A stretch of 34,013 nt of DNA from an uncultured Pelagibacteraceae bacterium (GTDB taxonomy: Bacteria > Pseudomonadota > Alphaproteobacteria > Pelagibacterales > Pelagibacteraceae): positions 1 through 34,013 of the forward strand of contig CACHVY010000006.1 of NCBI GenBank assembly GCA_902583455.1. Direction: 5' to 3'. The position numbers and the translations under genes were made by a program. The notes under the pieces are model-generated. The model was not told the origin of the DNA. It saw only the letters and a list, made by a program, of their open reading frames with translations, and did not search any database. This document shows positions 1 through 8,032 of this stretch, one piece after another (positions within the stretch are counted from its first letter, which is position 1; each line of letters begins with the position of its first letter).

Positions 1-626
1 TCAGTTATATATTGAATTTTAGTTAAAATTTTTGTTGTTTTATAATCTAGTCCATGTCCCGCATGTATTTCAATATTATTGCTTTTAGCAAAATAAGCGC
101 ATTTGTTTATTTTATTAAATTCTTTAGTAAATTTTTTATTATTTTTGATTAACCTCGATATTTTACCAGTGTGTAATTCAACGCATTTGGCACCAATTTT
201 TTTTGTCAGTGATAGATTAGAAATAGTGGGATCTATAAATAAGCTAGTTCTAATTTTTTTTTTATTCAATGTTGATACTATTTTTTTAATTAATGCGAAA
301 TTTTTATTCAAATTAAGACCTCCTTCTGTTGTAATTTCATTTCTTTTTTCTGGAACCAAACATACATACTTAGGTTTATTTTTAATAGCTATCTTCATCA
401 TTTTTAAATTTGCAGCCATTTCCATATTAATTAAAAATTTTTTTTTGCATAATATTTTAAGATCGTAATCTTTTATGTGCCTTCTATCTTCTCTTAAATG
501 TACTGTTATTGAGTGAGCGCCTGCTTTTTTTACAATTTTCGCTATTTCTATAATGTTTGGGTGACCTTCGCCTCTTGCATTTCTTACCGTTGCAACATGG
601 TCAATATTTATTCCAAGCTTTTTCAT
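1..626 (-). CDS. pdxJ: Pyridoxine 5'-phosphate synthase (partial, C-terminus off window)
   Basis: PdxJ condenses 1-deoxy-D-xylulose 5-phosphate with 3-amino-2-oxopropyl phosphate to make pyridoxine 5'-phosphate, the last ring-forming step of DXP-dependent vitamin B6 synthesis in the cytoplasm. My translation of the minus strand begins MKKLGINIDHVATVRNARG, which is the family's N-terminus. Further on are HSITVHLREDRRHI, NMEMAAN (catalytic Glu region) and EIHAGHGLDY (catalytic His and phosphate-binding glycines). About 208 of the usual roughly 240 residues are present before the window edge cuts the gene. The ATG overlaps the pyrE stop in an ATGA junction, so translation is probably coupled to pyrE. 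The pyrE-pdxJ order after a RelA/SpoT gene is common in alphaproteobacteria. The identification is secure; only the end is missing. Confidence 0.96.
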   Translation of the reverse strand, partial: MKKLGINIDHVATVRNARGEGHPNIIEIAKIVKKAGAHSITVHLREDRRHIKDYDLKILCKKKFLINMEMAANLKMMKIAIKNKPKYVCLVPEKRNEITTEGGLNLNKNFALIKKIVSTLNKKKIRTSLFIDPTISNLSLTKKIGAKCVELHTGKISRLIKNNKKFTKEFNKINKCAYFAKSNNIEIHAGHGLDYKTTKILTKIQYIT

Positions 627-1204
627 TTTAAGAATCTGCTGCCAGGTTTAGTAACAGGTATAGCTTTTAAAGATTCGGGTAAATTAAACTTACTATATGT
701 TGGGATTTTCAATTTAATTTGAGATATTATTTTATTTCTAAATTTTTTGTTTTCAGATCTATCAATTAAACATGCAAAACCTACAAGTTTAGCTTTAGAT
801 TTTTTTATTAGTTTAACACATTCTAAACTTGATTTGCCAGTAGTTATAACATCCTCTACTATAAGAACTCTTGACTTTTTTTTAATTTCAAATCCTCTTC
901 TTAAGGTAAATTCTTTATTTACTCTTTCACAAAAGATAGTTTCTTTTTTAAGTATTTTTCCTATCTCATAACCAATAATTATACCACCCATCGCAGGAGA
1001 AAGAATTATGTCTATTTTCTTAATTTTTTTTTTAATTTTTGATGCAAGAGATTTTACAAATTTATCAGATATTTTTGGATAGCTTAACAATTTAGCACAT
1101 TGAATATATTTTGGAGAATGTAGACCAGAGGACAAAATGAAATGCCCGTCTAATAAAGCTTTAGTTTTTTTTAAGACGTTTAAAGAATTTTTTAAAGAAA
1201 GCAT
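623..1204 (-). CDS. pyrE: Orotate phosphoribosyltransferase
   Basis: PyrE transfers the phosphoribosyl group of PRPP to orotate, giving orotidine 5'-phosphate in pyrimidine synthesis. The PRPP-binding signature VLIVEDVITTGKSS is intact near residues 112-125, and the N-terminal substrate segment GHFILSSGLHSPKYIQC is clear. At 193 residues it is a normal length for the family. The chosen ATG lies inside the 3' end of the upstream RelA/SpoT gene and overlaps it by 44 bases. I keep it because homologues carry about 18-20 residues before the GHF motif and no later start codon would preserve them. The gene ends in an ATGA overlap with pdxJ. The other pyrimidine genes in the window, pyrB and a pyrC homologue, lie 24 kb away in a different operon. 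Confidence 0.96.
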   Translation of the reverse strand: MLSLKNSLNVLKKTKALLDGHFILSSGLHSPKYIQCAKLLSYPKISDKFVKSLASKIKKKIKKIDIILSPAMGGIIIGYEIGKILKKETIFCERVNKEFTLRRGFEIKKKSRVLIVEDVITTGKSSLECVKLIKKSKAKLVGFACLIDRSENKKFRNKIISQIKLKIPTYSKFNLPESLKAIPVTKPGSRFLK

Positions 1205-2921
1205 ATTTTTTATTAGTATGTCTAATTATTTTGAATCTATAATGTCTCTGTTTTAACTCACTTAATAATTTTGTAAAGTTTTTGAGATCAGAAATTATTA
1301 GATTAAATTTAAAATTTATTGAGGTTTTCGTTTTTTCCGTCATTTCAACACTTGATATATTAATTTCATTTTTGCCTACTAATGATGTTACATCGCCAAG
1401 TATGCCTGGCTTATCAGGTAAGGATATCCATAAAGACGTATTGTATTGTTTATCAATCTCCTTCGTGTTTTCTTTATATTGCCAATATTTTCTTATTGCT
1501 GATCTTGCTTTACCTGTTTTAGTTGATGAGAGCCAGTGTAATGAGGGAGATACTTTCTTTGATGTTATAATCTTTATCACATCTCCATTTCTTAGTTCGC
1601 TTTGTAAAGGACTATCTTTTCCATTAATTTCGCATCCAATTGCAGTATCGCCTACTTGCGTATGAACTGCGTATGCAAAATCGATTGGGCTTGCATTTTT
1701 AGGTAATTTTATTACTGATCCTTTTGGAGTAAAACAAAAAACATTTTCTTGAAACATTTGAAGTTTTGTGTATTCGAAATAGTGTTCAGGATTTTCATTT
1801 CTCTCTATAATTTCAACTAAATCTTTAAGCCAATCATATTCTTTCCAAGTTAACGAATTAAATTTTTCATTGGATTTGTATTTCCAATGTGAAGCTATAC
1901 CTCTTTGAGCAAATTCATGCATTTGCATAGTTCTCAATTGAATTTCAATAGGTCTTTTATTTGGACCAATAATGGCGGTATGTAACGACTTATATTTGTT
2001 TATTTTTGGTGATGAAATATAATCTTTAAATCTTCCAGGTATACAATTCCATTTTGAATGAAAAATACCAAGAGCCTTGTAACAAGAATTGATATCATCA
2101 ACAATAACTCTAAAACCTATAATATCAGTAATTTGTTCTAAGGAAGTTCTTTTTTTTTGGATCTTTCTCCAAATTGAAAATGGTGTTTTTTCTCTTCCAA
2201 AAATTTTAACATTAATATTTGATTTATTGAGTATTTTTGTAAACTCTTCTGATAGCGAATTAAAATTCATCAAATTGTTATATTTAATTTCGTCAAGTCT
2301 ATTTTTTATTAATGCTCTTGCTTCGTTATTTAATACTTCAAATGATAGATCTTCTAGCTCATCTCTTATTCTGTTCATTCCCATTCTATCAGCTAATGGT
2401 GCATAAATCTCCATTGTTTCTTGAGCTTTCCTTATTTTTTTTTCATCATCTTTTAAATATTTAATCGTTCTCATGTTATGAAGTCTATCCGCAAGTTTAA
2501 CTAGAAGAACTCTTATATCCTTTGAAGTTGCTATAATTAATTTTCTAAAGTTTTCAGCCTTAGAAAATTTTTGTTTATTTTTTTCACTTATAACTTGATT
2601 TTCAAAGACTGATATTTTAGTTACACCTTCAACTAAATCTGCAACTTCTTGACCAAATTCTTCTTTAATTGTTTGATAAGTAGCATCAGTATCTTCGATA
2701 GTGTCGTGCAATAAACCAGTCGTAATTGTTGCGCTATCTAATTTTAAATCAGACAAAATATCAGCGACTGCGACAGGATGATTTATGTAGGGAACTCCCT
2801 CATCTCTCTTTTGTTTTTTGTGAGCATTAAGTGCAAAATTATAAGCTTTAGTAAGTGTTTCAGGATTTAAAAACTTATTATATTCCAACACTTTATTAAT
2901 TAATTCTTCAGATTTAAGCAT
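1161..2921 (-). CDS. spoT: RelA/SpoT-family (p)ppGpp synthetase/hydrolase, shortened C-terminal half
   Basis: This is a bifunctional-type RSH protein that should make and break the stringent-response alarmone (p)ppGpp. The HD hydrolase domain looks intact: His48, His72-Asp73 and Glu76-Asp77 in HDTIEDT, and the later LADRLHNMRT. The synthetase domain has GRFKDYI near residue 295 (the RxKD form of bifunctional enzymes rather than the ExDD form of RelA), the G-loop YKSLHTAI and the catalytic EIQLRT. A TGS domain starts near residue 394 and an ACT-like domain begins near 496 (SLWISLPDKPGILGDV). Only about 40 residues separate TGS from ACT. In long RSH proteins that gap holds a helical region and a zinc-finger/RIS domain, so 586 residues is short against the usual 700 or more. 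I found no frameshift that would explain this. It sits between folK and pyrE. Confidence 0.95.
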   Translation of the reverse strand: MLKSEELINKVLEYNKFLNPETLTKAYNFALNAHKKQKRDEGVPYINHPVAVADILSDLKLDSATITTGLLHDTIEDTDATYQTIKEEFGQEVADLVEGVTKISVFENQVISEKNKQKFSKAENFRKLIIATSKDIRVLLVKLADRLHNMRTIKYLKDDEKKIRKAQETMEIYAPLADRMGMNRIRDELEDLSFEVLNNEARALIKNRLDEIKYNNLMNFNSLSEEFTKILNKSNINVKIFGREKTPFSIWRKIQKKRTSLEQITDIIGFRVIVDDINSCYKALGIFHSKWNCIPGRFKDYISSPKINKYKSLHTAIIGPNKRPIEIQLRTMQMHEFAQRGIASHWKYKSNEKFNSLTWKEYDWLKDLVEIIERNENPEHYFEYTKLQMFQENVFCFTPKGSVIKLPKNASPIDFAYAVHTQVGDTAIGCEINGKDSPLQSELRNGDVIKIITSKKVSPSLHWLSSTKTGKARSAIRKYWQYKENTKEIDKQYNTSLWISLPDKPGILGDVTSLVGKNEINISSVEMTEKTKTSINFKFNLIISDLKNFTKLLSELKQRHYRFKIIRHTNKKYAFFKKFFKRLKKN

Positions 2922-2935
2922 AAATAATTATATCA

Positions 2936-3454
2936 TTAATTTGCAAAAATTTTAATACTTCTAAGAGATTTTAAATCAAGTTTTTTAATAAATTTATATA
3001 TTGATTTATCTGTTTTTGGATATTTCCAACTTTTTTCAATTTCAAATAATGGAACTAACACAAAATTACGATCTAATAGTCTAGGATGAGGTATGTCTAT
3101 ATTATTACTATTGTATTTAAATCCCTTGAAATCAATAATATCTATATCACATCTTCTAGGATAATTTTTTTTAGCTTTTTTTCTACCTAATTTGCGCTCT
3201 ATATATTTTAAATTTGCTAATAAAGTTTCTGGGTCAAGTTTAGTATTACATTTGATTATAATATTTAGGTATTTTGGAAATTTTTCATTAGGCCATGATT
3301 TGCTCTCATAAATCTTTGAAATTTTGTAGATAATGCAAAATTTACTTATTAGATAACAAGCACGCATAATATTATTTACTCTATCACCTAAATTAGAGCC
3401 TATCCCAAGAAATACTGGCTTAAGACGATTTTCTAAAATATCTTGCTTTGTCAC
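2936..3454 (-). CDS. folK: 2-amino-4-hydroxy-6-hydroxymethyldihydropteridine diphosphokinase (HPPK)
   Basis: FolK transfers pyrophosphate from ATP to 6-hydroxymethyl-7,8-dihydropterin in folate synthesis. The family's N-terminal [11 protein letters not shown] is at about residues 15-25. The ATP/magnesium-binding [12 protein letters not shown] (with the DxD pair) follows, then [19 protein letters not shown], the C-terminal HPPK signature. At 172 residues it is a normal length. The start is a GTG that lies within the end of smpB, a 35-base overlap. No ATG exists before the GIGSN motif and HPPK needs only a few residues there, so the true start could be slightly later at a rare codon. Folate supply links loosely to the folate-dependent sarcosine oxidase elsewhere in the window. 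Confidence 0.93.
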   Translation of the reverse strand: MTKQDILENRLKPVFLGIGSNLGDRVNNIMRACYLISKFCIIYKISKIYESKSWPNEKFPKYLNIIIKCNTKLDPETLLANLKYIERKLGRKKAKKNYPRRCDIDIIDFKGFKYNSNNIDIPHPRLLDRNFVLVPLFEIEKSWKYPKTDKSIYKFIKKLDLKSLRSIKIFAN

Positions 3455-3890
3455 GGTTCCAGTCTTTTCTTTTTAAAGCTTGTCTTTTATCATATTGTTT
3501 TTTGCCTTTAGCGACGGCTATTTCTATTTTTGCTTTTCCTTTTTTAAAATACATTTTTGTTGGTATCAAAGTAAAGCCTTCTCTTTGCATTTTGCCTATA
3601 AGTTTATTTATTTCTTTTTTGTTAAGTAATAATTTTCTTTCATCGATTGGATTATGATTTAATAAACTTGCTTGTTTATAAGAAGATATATGAGAATTTA
3701 TTAAGAATAATTCACCATCTCTTTCTATCGCATATGAATCAGCAATATTAACTTTTCCATTTCTTACAGACTTAATTTCAGAACCTTTTAAAATTATTCC
3801 TGCTTCATATATGTCTTCAAAAAAATAATTAAAAGAGGCTTTTCTATTAAGACAAATTATTTTTAAACCAGAATTGGTTTTATTTTTCAT
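3420..3890 (-). CDS. smpB: SsrA-binding protein SmpB
   Basis: SmpB binds tmRNA and places it in stalled ribosomes for trans-translation and tagging of the unfinished peptide. The OB-fold core starts with [23 protein letters not shown] and continues through [21 protein letters not shown]. The family's [11 protein letters not shown] segment and the basic C-terminal tail ([24 protein letters not shown]), which occupies the mRNA channel, are both present; the tail is quoted here only by its key basic residues and sits at about residues 130-154. The length of 156 residues is typical. The ATG overlaps the dapA stop by one base (TAATG), a translational-coupling arrangement. The tmRNA gene itself is not in this window. 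Confidence 0.96.
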   Translation of the reverse strand: MKNKTNSGLKIICLNRKASFNYFFEDIYEAGIILKGSEIKSVRNGKVNIADSYAIERDGELFLINSHISSYKQASLLNHNPIDERKLLLNKKEINKLIGKMQREGFTLIPTKMYFKKGKAKIEIAVAKGKKQYDKRQALKRKDWNRDKARYFRKSS

Positions 3891-4774
3891 TAGTTAACCA
3901 GTTTAGCTATGGATAAAGCTTTATCTACTTCTTGCTCAGTTTTTTTTTGTACTTTAACTAATGGAAGTCTTATTTCATCGCTGCATAGTCCCAATACTTT
4001 AGCAGCATATTTAACTGGTGCAGGATTACTCTCAATAAAAAGCGCTTTATGTAAAGGTTGTAAACTTTTATCTATTAGCTCAGCATTTTTTATATCTTCT
4101 ATGTTTTTTGATTTTGATAATTTTTGCATATCTGAACATTGTTTAGGAGCAATGTTTGCTGTGACGGATATTATTCCTATTCCTCCTCTTTTATTGAATT
4201 CAAATGCCAAGCCATCTTCACCAGTAAGCTGAATGAATTCTGGACCTAATTTTTTAATTGTTTGATCTAATCTATTTAAATCTCCAGTAGCATCTTTAAC
4301 ACCTACTATATTTTTTAGTTCAAATAGTTTTGCCATTGTGTCAACAGACATGTCAATTACACACCTTCCAGGGATATTGTAAATAATAATTGGTAAACTC
4401 GTATTATCATTTATTTTTTTGTAATGTTGATATAAACCCTCTTGCGTAGGTTTATTATAGTAAGGTGTAACTATTAAGGCTCCGTTTGCGCCAGCTTTTT
4501 CCGCGTGTTTAGTTAGTGATACAGCTTCATCCGTAGAATTTGACCCTGTTCCTGCTATGACTGGTATTTTACCCCCAGACTCTTTAATACAAATTTCTAT
4601 AACTTTTTGATGTTCTTCGTGATTTAAAGTTGGAGATTCACCTGTTGTGCCTGCTGGAACAAGCCCATTTGTACCATTTTGAATATGGAAATTTATCAAT
4701 TTTACGTAGCTCTCCTCATCAAGCAAATTATCCTTAAATGGAGTTATTAAAGCAACATTTGATCCTTTAAACAT
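3890..4774 (-). CDS. dapA: 4-hydroxy-tetrahydrodipicolinate synthase
   Basis: DapA condenses pyruvate with aspartate semialdehyde, the entry step to diaminopimelate and lysine. The catalytic residues fall at family positions: Thr43-Thr44 in AGTTGES, Tyr132 in IYNIPGR with Arg137, and the Schiff-base Lys160 in VGVKDATG. Other family segments are [16 protein letters not shown] and the C-terminal [10 protein letters not shown]. It has 294 residues, the normal length. It is the first gene of the minus-strand run dapA-smpB-folK-spoT-pyrE-pdxJ and is separated by 42 bases from the divergent lytic transglycosylase gene. A TATAAT-like hexamer lies about 18 bases upstream of its ATG. The pairing with a cell-wall hydrolase gene is suggestive, since diaminopimelate is a peptidoglycan component. 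Confidence 0.97.
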   Translation of the reverse strand: MFKGSNVALITPFKDNLLDEESYVKLINFHIQNGTNGLVPAGTTGESPTLNHEEHQKVIEICIKESGGKIPVIAGTGSNSTDEAVSLTKHAEKAGANGALIVTPYYNKPTQEGLYQHYKKINDNTSLPIIIYNIPGRCVIDMSVDTMAKLFELKNIVGVKDATGDLNRLDQTIKKLGPEFIQLTGEDGLAFEFNKRGGIGIISVTANIAPKQCSDMQKLSKSKNIEDIKNAELIDKSLQPLHKALFIESNPAPVKYAAKVLGLCSDEIRLPLVKVQKKTEQEVDKALSIAKLVN

Positions 4775-4816
4775 AAGTACTTATAACATAAATTATAGAT
4801 TCATTTACTAAAATTT
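4775..4816. promoter_or_regulatory. Divergent promoter region, dapA / lytic transglycosylase
   Basis: The 42-base gap between two divergently transcribed genes must carry both promoters or parts of them. On the minus strand a perfect TATAAT (forward ATTATA at 4792-4797) is correctly placed to be the -10 box of dapA with a leader of roughly ten bases. I see no good -35 hexamer 17 bases further upstream. For the plus-strand gene no convincing pair is visible. This is pattern matching only, in a genome where TATAAT-like strings are frequent. Confidence 0.35.
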
Positions 4817-7045
4817 ATGATTAAATATAAAAAATTAACCCTCATAATTACAATATTTAGTTTCTTAAATTTATTTAGTTTAACAGTAGCTGAGGAATTG
4901 ATTATTCCAAAGCAAAAACCTAAAGTTAGCTTTGAAAAAAATGAAAAAATTAAATTAAAAAGTCAAATATTACCATTAAAAAAACCGTTATCAGAAGAAA
5001 AAAAAACATCAGATTTAGATAAGGTTAAAAAAGAGATTAACAAACTAGCTATAATTATTCCAAAAAGCAAACCATTAATAATTTCAAACAAAAAAATAGA
5101 AGATAAAAAAAAAATTATAAAATCAAAATATTATAATAAAAAAGATTTAGAAATAGCAAAAAAATCAATTTCTTTAATTGAAAAAAAGAAGTGGCAATCA
5201 GCGATAAAGTTATCAAAAAAAGCAAAAAATAAATCAATATATGATTTTATAGTTTGGAGATATTTGCTAGAAAGAAATAACTCTGCAAATTATAGTCTTT
5301 ATAGTACTTTTTTAGAAAGAAACGAAAATTATCCGAGGATAGGTAGAATAAAATACCTCTCTGAAAAAAAAATGACAACAAAGAATATAAATCCAAAAAA
5401 AATAATAAAAATCTTTGAAGAAAATGAACCTTTAAGTGGATTTGGCAAAATGATACTAGGAGAAAGTTTTATAATTGAAGGTCAAAAAGTAAAAGGAATT
5501 AATTTAATTAAAAATGGCTGGATTACTGCTGATTTAACAAAAAGTGAATTAAGAATTTACAAAAAAAAATATAACAAATATCTTAAAACTGAAGATCATA
5601 TTAAAAGAGCTGATTATTTAGCATGGGAAAATAAGTATTGGGACTTAAAAAGAATGTTAAGATATTTACCAAAAGACTACCAAGCACTTTATAATGCAAG
5701 ACAACTTTTAATGAGTAAATCTTATGGAGTTGACTCAGCGATCTCAAAAGTGCCTGCTAAGTTTAAAGAAGATTCAGGTTTAAATTATGACAGATTAAAA
5801 TGGCGAAGAAAAAGAGGTAGAGTAGATAGTTCTCTAGAAATTTTATTAAAGATTAAAAATAATAAAGACTATTTAGTAAGACCTGACAAATGGTGGTTGG
5901 AAAGATCAATAATTGCAAGATCTTTGATTTACAAAAAGAAATATCAGTTAGCCTATAAAATTGTAAATGATCATTCTTTAGAGCAAGGTACACCTGAATT
6001 TGCCGAAGCAGAATGGTTAAGTGGATGGATATCTTTAAGTTTTTTAAAAGATCCACTAAGAGCAAGAGAGCATTTTAAATTTTTTTATGAAAATGTTGGA
6101 TACCCTATTAGTCTATCAAGAGGCGCATACTGGCTTGCTAGAAGCTATGAAGCATTGAGAGATACTGTGACTGCAAATAAATACTATAAAATTGCCTCTG
6201 AGTTTCCTACCACATATTATGGACAATTATCACATTTAAAACTTTTTAAAAATGAAGAATACATATTACCTAAATCAATAGAAGTTGATAAAAAGTATAA
6301 AAAAAAATTTTTAGATAATGATTTATATAAACTAGTTTTTTTATTACATGAATTAGATAAAGATAAATATGCAAAACATATTCTCAGATATTTAGCTTTA
6401 GATAATATTGAAAAAGGAAGCGAAATATTATCAGCTGAACTTGCAACAAATATTGAGAGGTATGATTTTGCTATACAAATATCTAAAATAGCATCTTACG
6501 AAAAAAGATTTCATAATAAATATAATTATCCGATTATAAATACACCTGATTTTGTTGCTGGTAGAAAAATTCCTGATCAAGCATTAATTCTAGCTGTAAT
6601 TAGACAAGAAAGTGAATTTGACAAAAAAGCTAACAGTTATGCAGGAGCAAAAGGGATGATGCAGTTAATGACATACACAGCAAAAGTTGTTGCAAAACAA
6701 GCAAAGCTACCCTATTCAAAAGCCAGGTTAACTCAAGATCCAAATTATAATATAAAATTAGGTTCTCATTATTTAGCTGGTCTTATTTTAGAATATGATG
6801 GATCGTATCCATTTGCAATTGCTGCATACAATGCTGGTCCTAAAAGAGTAAAATATTGGAAGAAGTTAAACAAAAACCCACAAAAAAATGAAATTGATTA
6901 TGTTGATTGGATAGAGCTTATTAAATTTAAAGAAACAAGAAATTATGTACAAAGAGTTTTAGAAAATTACAATGTTTACAGATACATATTAGGTCAAAAA
7001 CCAGTTCAAATGAAAGATTTTTTTAAAAATGATCCATTATATTAA
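4817..7045 (+). CDS. slt: Periplasmic soluble lytic transglycosylase (Slt type)
   Basis: The product cleaves peptidoglycan between N-acetylmuramic acid and N-acetylglucosamine with 1,6-anhydro ring formation. A signal peptide occupies about residues 1-25 (hydrophobic core ILIIT..FSFLNLFSLTV, then AEE). Residues 26-115 are lysine-rich and of low complexity, with repeated proline motifs (IPKQKP, LPLKKP, IPKSKP). A long alpha-helical, superhelix-like region follows to about residue 570. The catalytic SLT domain is at about 585-720: Glu598 in IRQESEFD, GAKGMMQLM, and AIAAYNAGP with NYVQRVLENY. It has 742 residues, as expected for Slt70-like enzymes in alphaproteobacteria. It is transcribed away from dapA and converges on a glycosyltransferase gene only ten bases away. 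Substrate specificity beyond peptidoglycan cannot be read from the sequence. Confidence 0.95.
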   Translation: MIKYKKLTLIITIFSFLNLFSLTVAEELIIPKQKPKVSFEKNEKIKLKSQILPLKKPLSEEKKTSDLDKVKKEINKLAIIIPKSKPLIISNKKIEDKKKIIKSKYYNKKDLEIAKKSISLIEKKKWQSAIKLSKKAKNKSIYDFIVWRYLLERNNSANYSLYSTFLERNENYPRIGRIKYLSEKKMTTKNINPKKIIKIFEENEPLSGFGKMILGESFIIEGQKVKGINLIKNGWITADLTKSELRIYKKKYNKYLKTEDHIKRADYLAWENKYWDLKRMLRYLPKDYQALYNARQLLMSKSYGVDSAISKVPAKFKEDSGLNYDRLKWRRKRGRVDSSLEILLKIKNNKDYLVRPDKWWLERSIIARSLIYKKKYQLAYKIVNDHSLEQGTPEFAEAEWLSGWISLSFLKDPLRAREHFKFFYENVGYPISLSRGAYWLARSYEALRDTVTANKYYKIASEFPTTYYGQLSHLKLFKNEEYILPKSIEVDKKYKKKFLDNDLYKLVFLLHELDKDKYAKHILRYLALDNIEKGSEILSAELATNIERYDFAIQISKIASYEKRFHNKYNYPIINTPDFVAGRKIPDQALILAVIRQESEFDKKANSYAGAKGMMQLMTYTAKVVAKQAKLPYSKARLTQDPNYNIKLGSHYLAGLILEYDGSYPFAIAAYNAGPKRVKYWKKLNKNPQKNEIDYVDWIELIKFKETRNYVQRVLENYNVYRYILGQKPVQMKDFFKNDPLY

Positions 7046-7053
7046 AATATAAT
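7036..7053. repeat. AT-only inverted repeat across the slt stop codon
   Basis: Two perfect 8-base arms (ATTATATT and AATATAAT) flank a two-base centre and are followed by TTTT on the plus strand. The element spans the slt stop and lies between two convergent genes, where a bidirectional terminator would be expected. With no G-C pairs and a loop too short to form as drawn, it would be a weak hairpin. Similar palindromes arise by chance at this base composition, so terminator function is only a possibility. Confidence 0.3.
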
Positions 7054-7055
7054 TT

Positions 7056-8006
7056 TCAAGATATTTCGATTTTTTTAGATATAGCATTTTCTTGTTTAGC
7101 GTTATGTCTCGATTGATTAATAATAAGCTGACTAATAAATCCTATAAATAAGAATATAAGACCAGACATAAAAAAAAAGACACTTAATATTGGTAATGGA
7201 GTTAATATAAAAGATGTTCCATAAGCATACTTTAAGTAAATCATTAATAAAAATACAAGAAATGATAATATAAATGATAAAAAACTAAATGTGCCAAATA
7301 AATAAATAGATTTTGATTTATAGTTTTTAAACAATTTAATATATAAAAGATCCAGTAGAACATAAATAATTCTACTAAAGCCATAATTTGATTTACCATT
7401 TAATCTTTTATGATGTGAAACTACAACCTCGTTAACTTTATAATTATTGTTAGAGAATCTAGCAGCTAACAATCTATGAAAATCTCCCCAATCTGTGTAA
7501 TCATCGATTTTATCTTTTTTAAATACTTTTAAAGCACAACCCTGGTCATGTATAGTTGAACTTGTAAAAGCTCTCACTATAGAATTTGCTAAATAACTTG
7601 GCAAAGTTTTTGTAAAGAAATTATCTTTACGGTTTTTTCTCCATCCAATTGTCATATCAGATCCTTTTTCATAAACATTTAAAATTTTTTCTATATCATT
7701 AGGATCATTTTGACCATCACCATCTAAAGTAATTATATTGTCATATTTACTATTAGATATTCCTGTTAAAATAGCTGATGATTGAGAATAATTATCTTTA
7801 TGTTTTATTAAAACAGTTGAAATACCTTTAAGATTTTTTGATTTAAGTTTTTCAAAAGTCATATCATTTGAACCGTCATCCACTAATATTAATTGAAAGT
7901 TTCTATTATTTTTTTTAAGTTTATTTAGATTTAATAAAATTTTATCCAAAAGATTATCAATATTTTTTTCTTCATTATAGAATGGGATGATTAGGCTATA
8001 ATTCAT
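7056..8006 (-). CDS. Family 2 glycosyltransferase, GtrB / dolichyl-phosphate-mannose-synthase-like
   Basis: The N-terminal 225 residues are a GT-A fold family 2 glycosyltransferase: IPFYNEEKNIDNLL near residue 8, the nucleotide-binding LILVDDGSND near 40, and the metal-binding LDGDGQNDP near 93. GCALKVFKKD and DWGDFHRLLAARF lie in the acceptor region. Two long hydrophobic helices follow at about 235-265 and 273-298, as in GtrB and related enzymes that load a sugar onto undecaprenyl phosphate at the inner membrane. The length of 316 residues fits this group. Its sugar donor cannot be deduced. Its neighbours are an AsnB-like amidotransferase (divergent, 26 bases away) and an ArnT/PMT-like enzyme that would use a lipid-phosphate sugar, so the three may form one pathway. 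Confidence 0.88.
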   Translation of the reverse strand: MNYSLIIPFYNEEKNIDNLLDKILLNLNKLKKNNRNFQLILVDDGSNDMTFEKLKSKNLKGISTVLIKHKDNYSQSSAILTGISNSKYDNIITLDGDGQNDPNDIEKILNVYEKGSDMTIGWRKNRKDNFFTKTLPSYLANSIVRAFTSSTIHDQGCALKVFKKDKIDDYTDWGDFHRLLAARFSNNNYKVNEVVVSHHKRLNGKSNYGFSRIIYVLLDLLYIKLFKNYKSKSIYLFGTFSFLSFILSFLVFLLMIYLKYAYGTSFILTPLPILSVFFFMSGLIFLFIGFISQLIINQSRHNAKQENAISKKIEIS

Positions 8007-8032
8007 TTAAAAAATGATATACTAATAAATCT

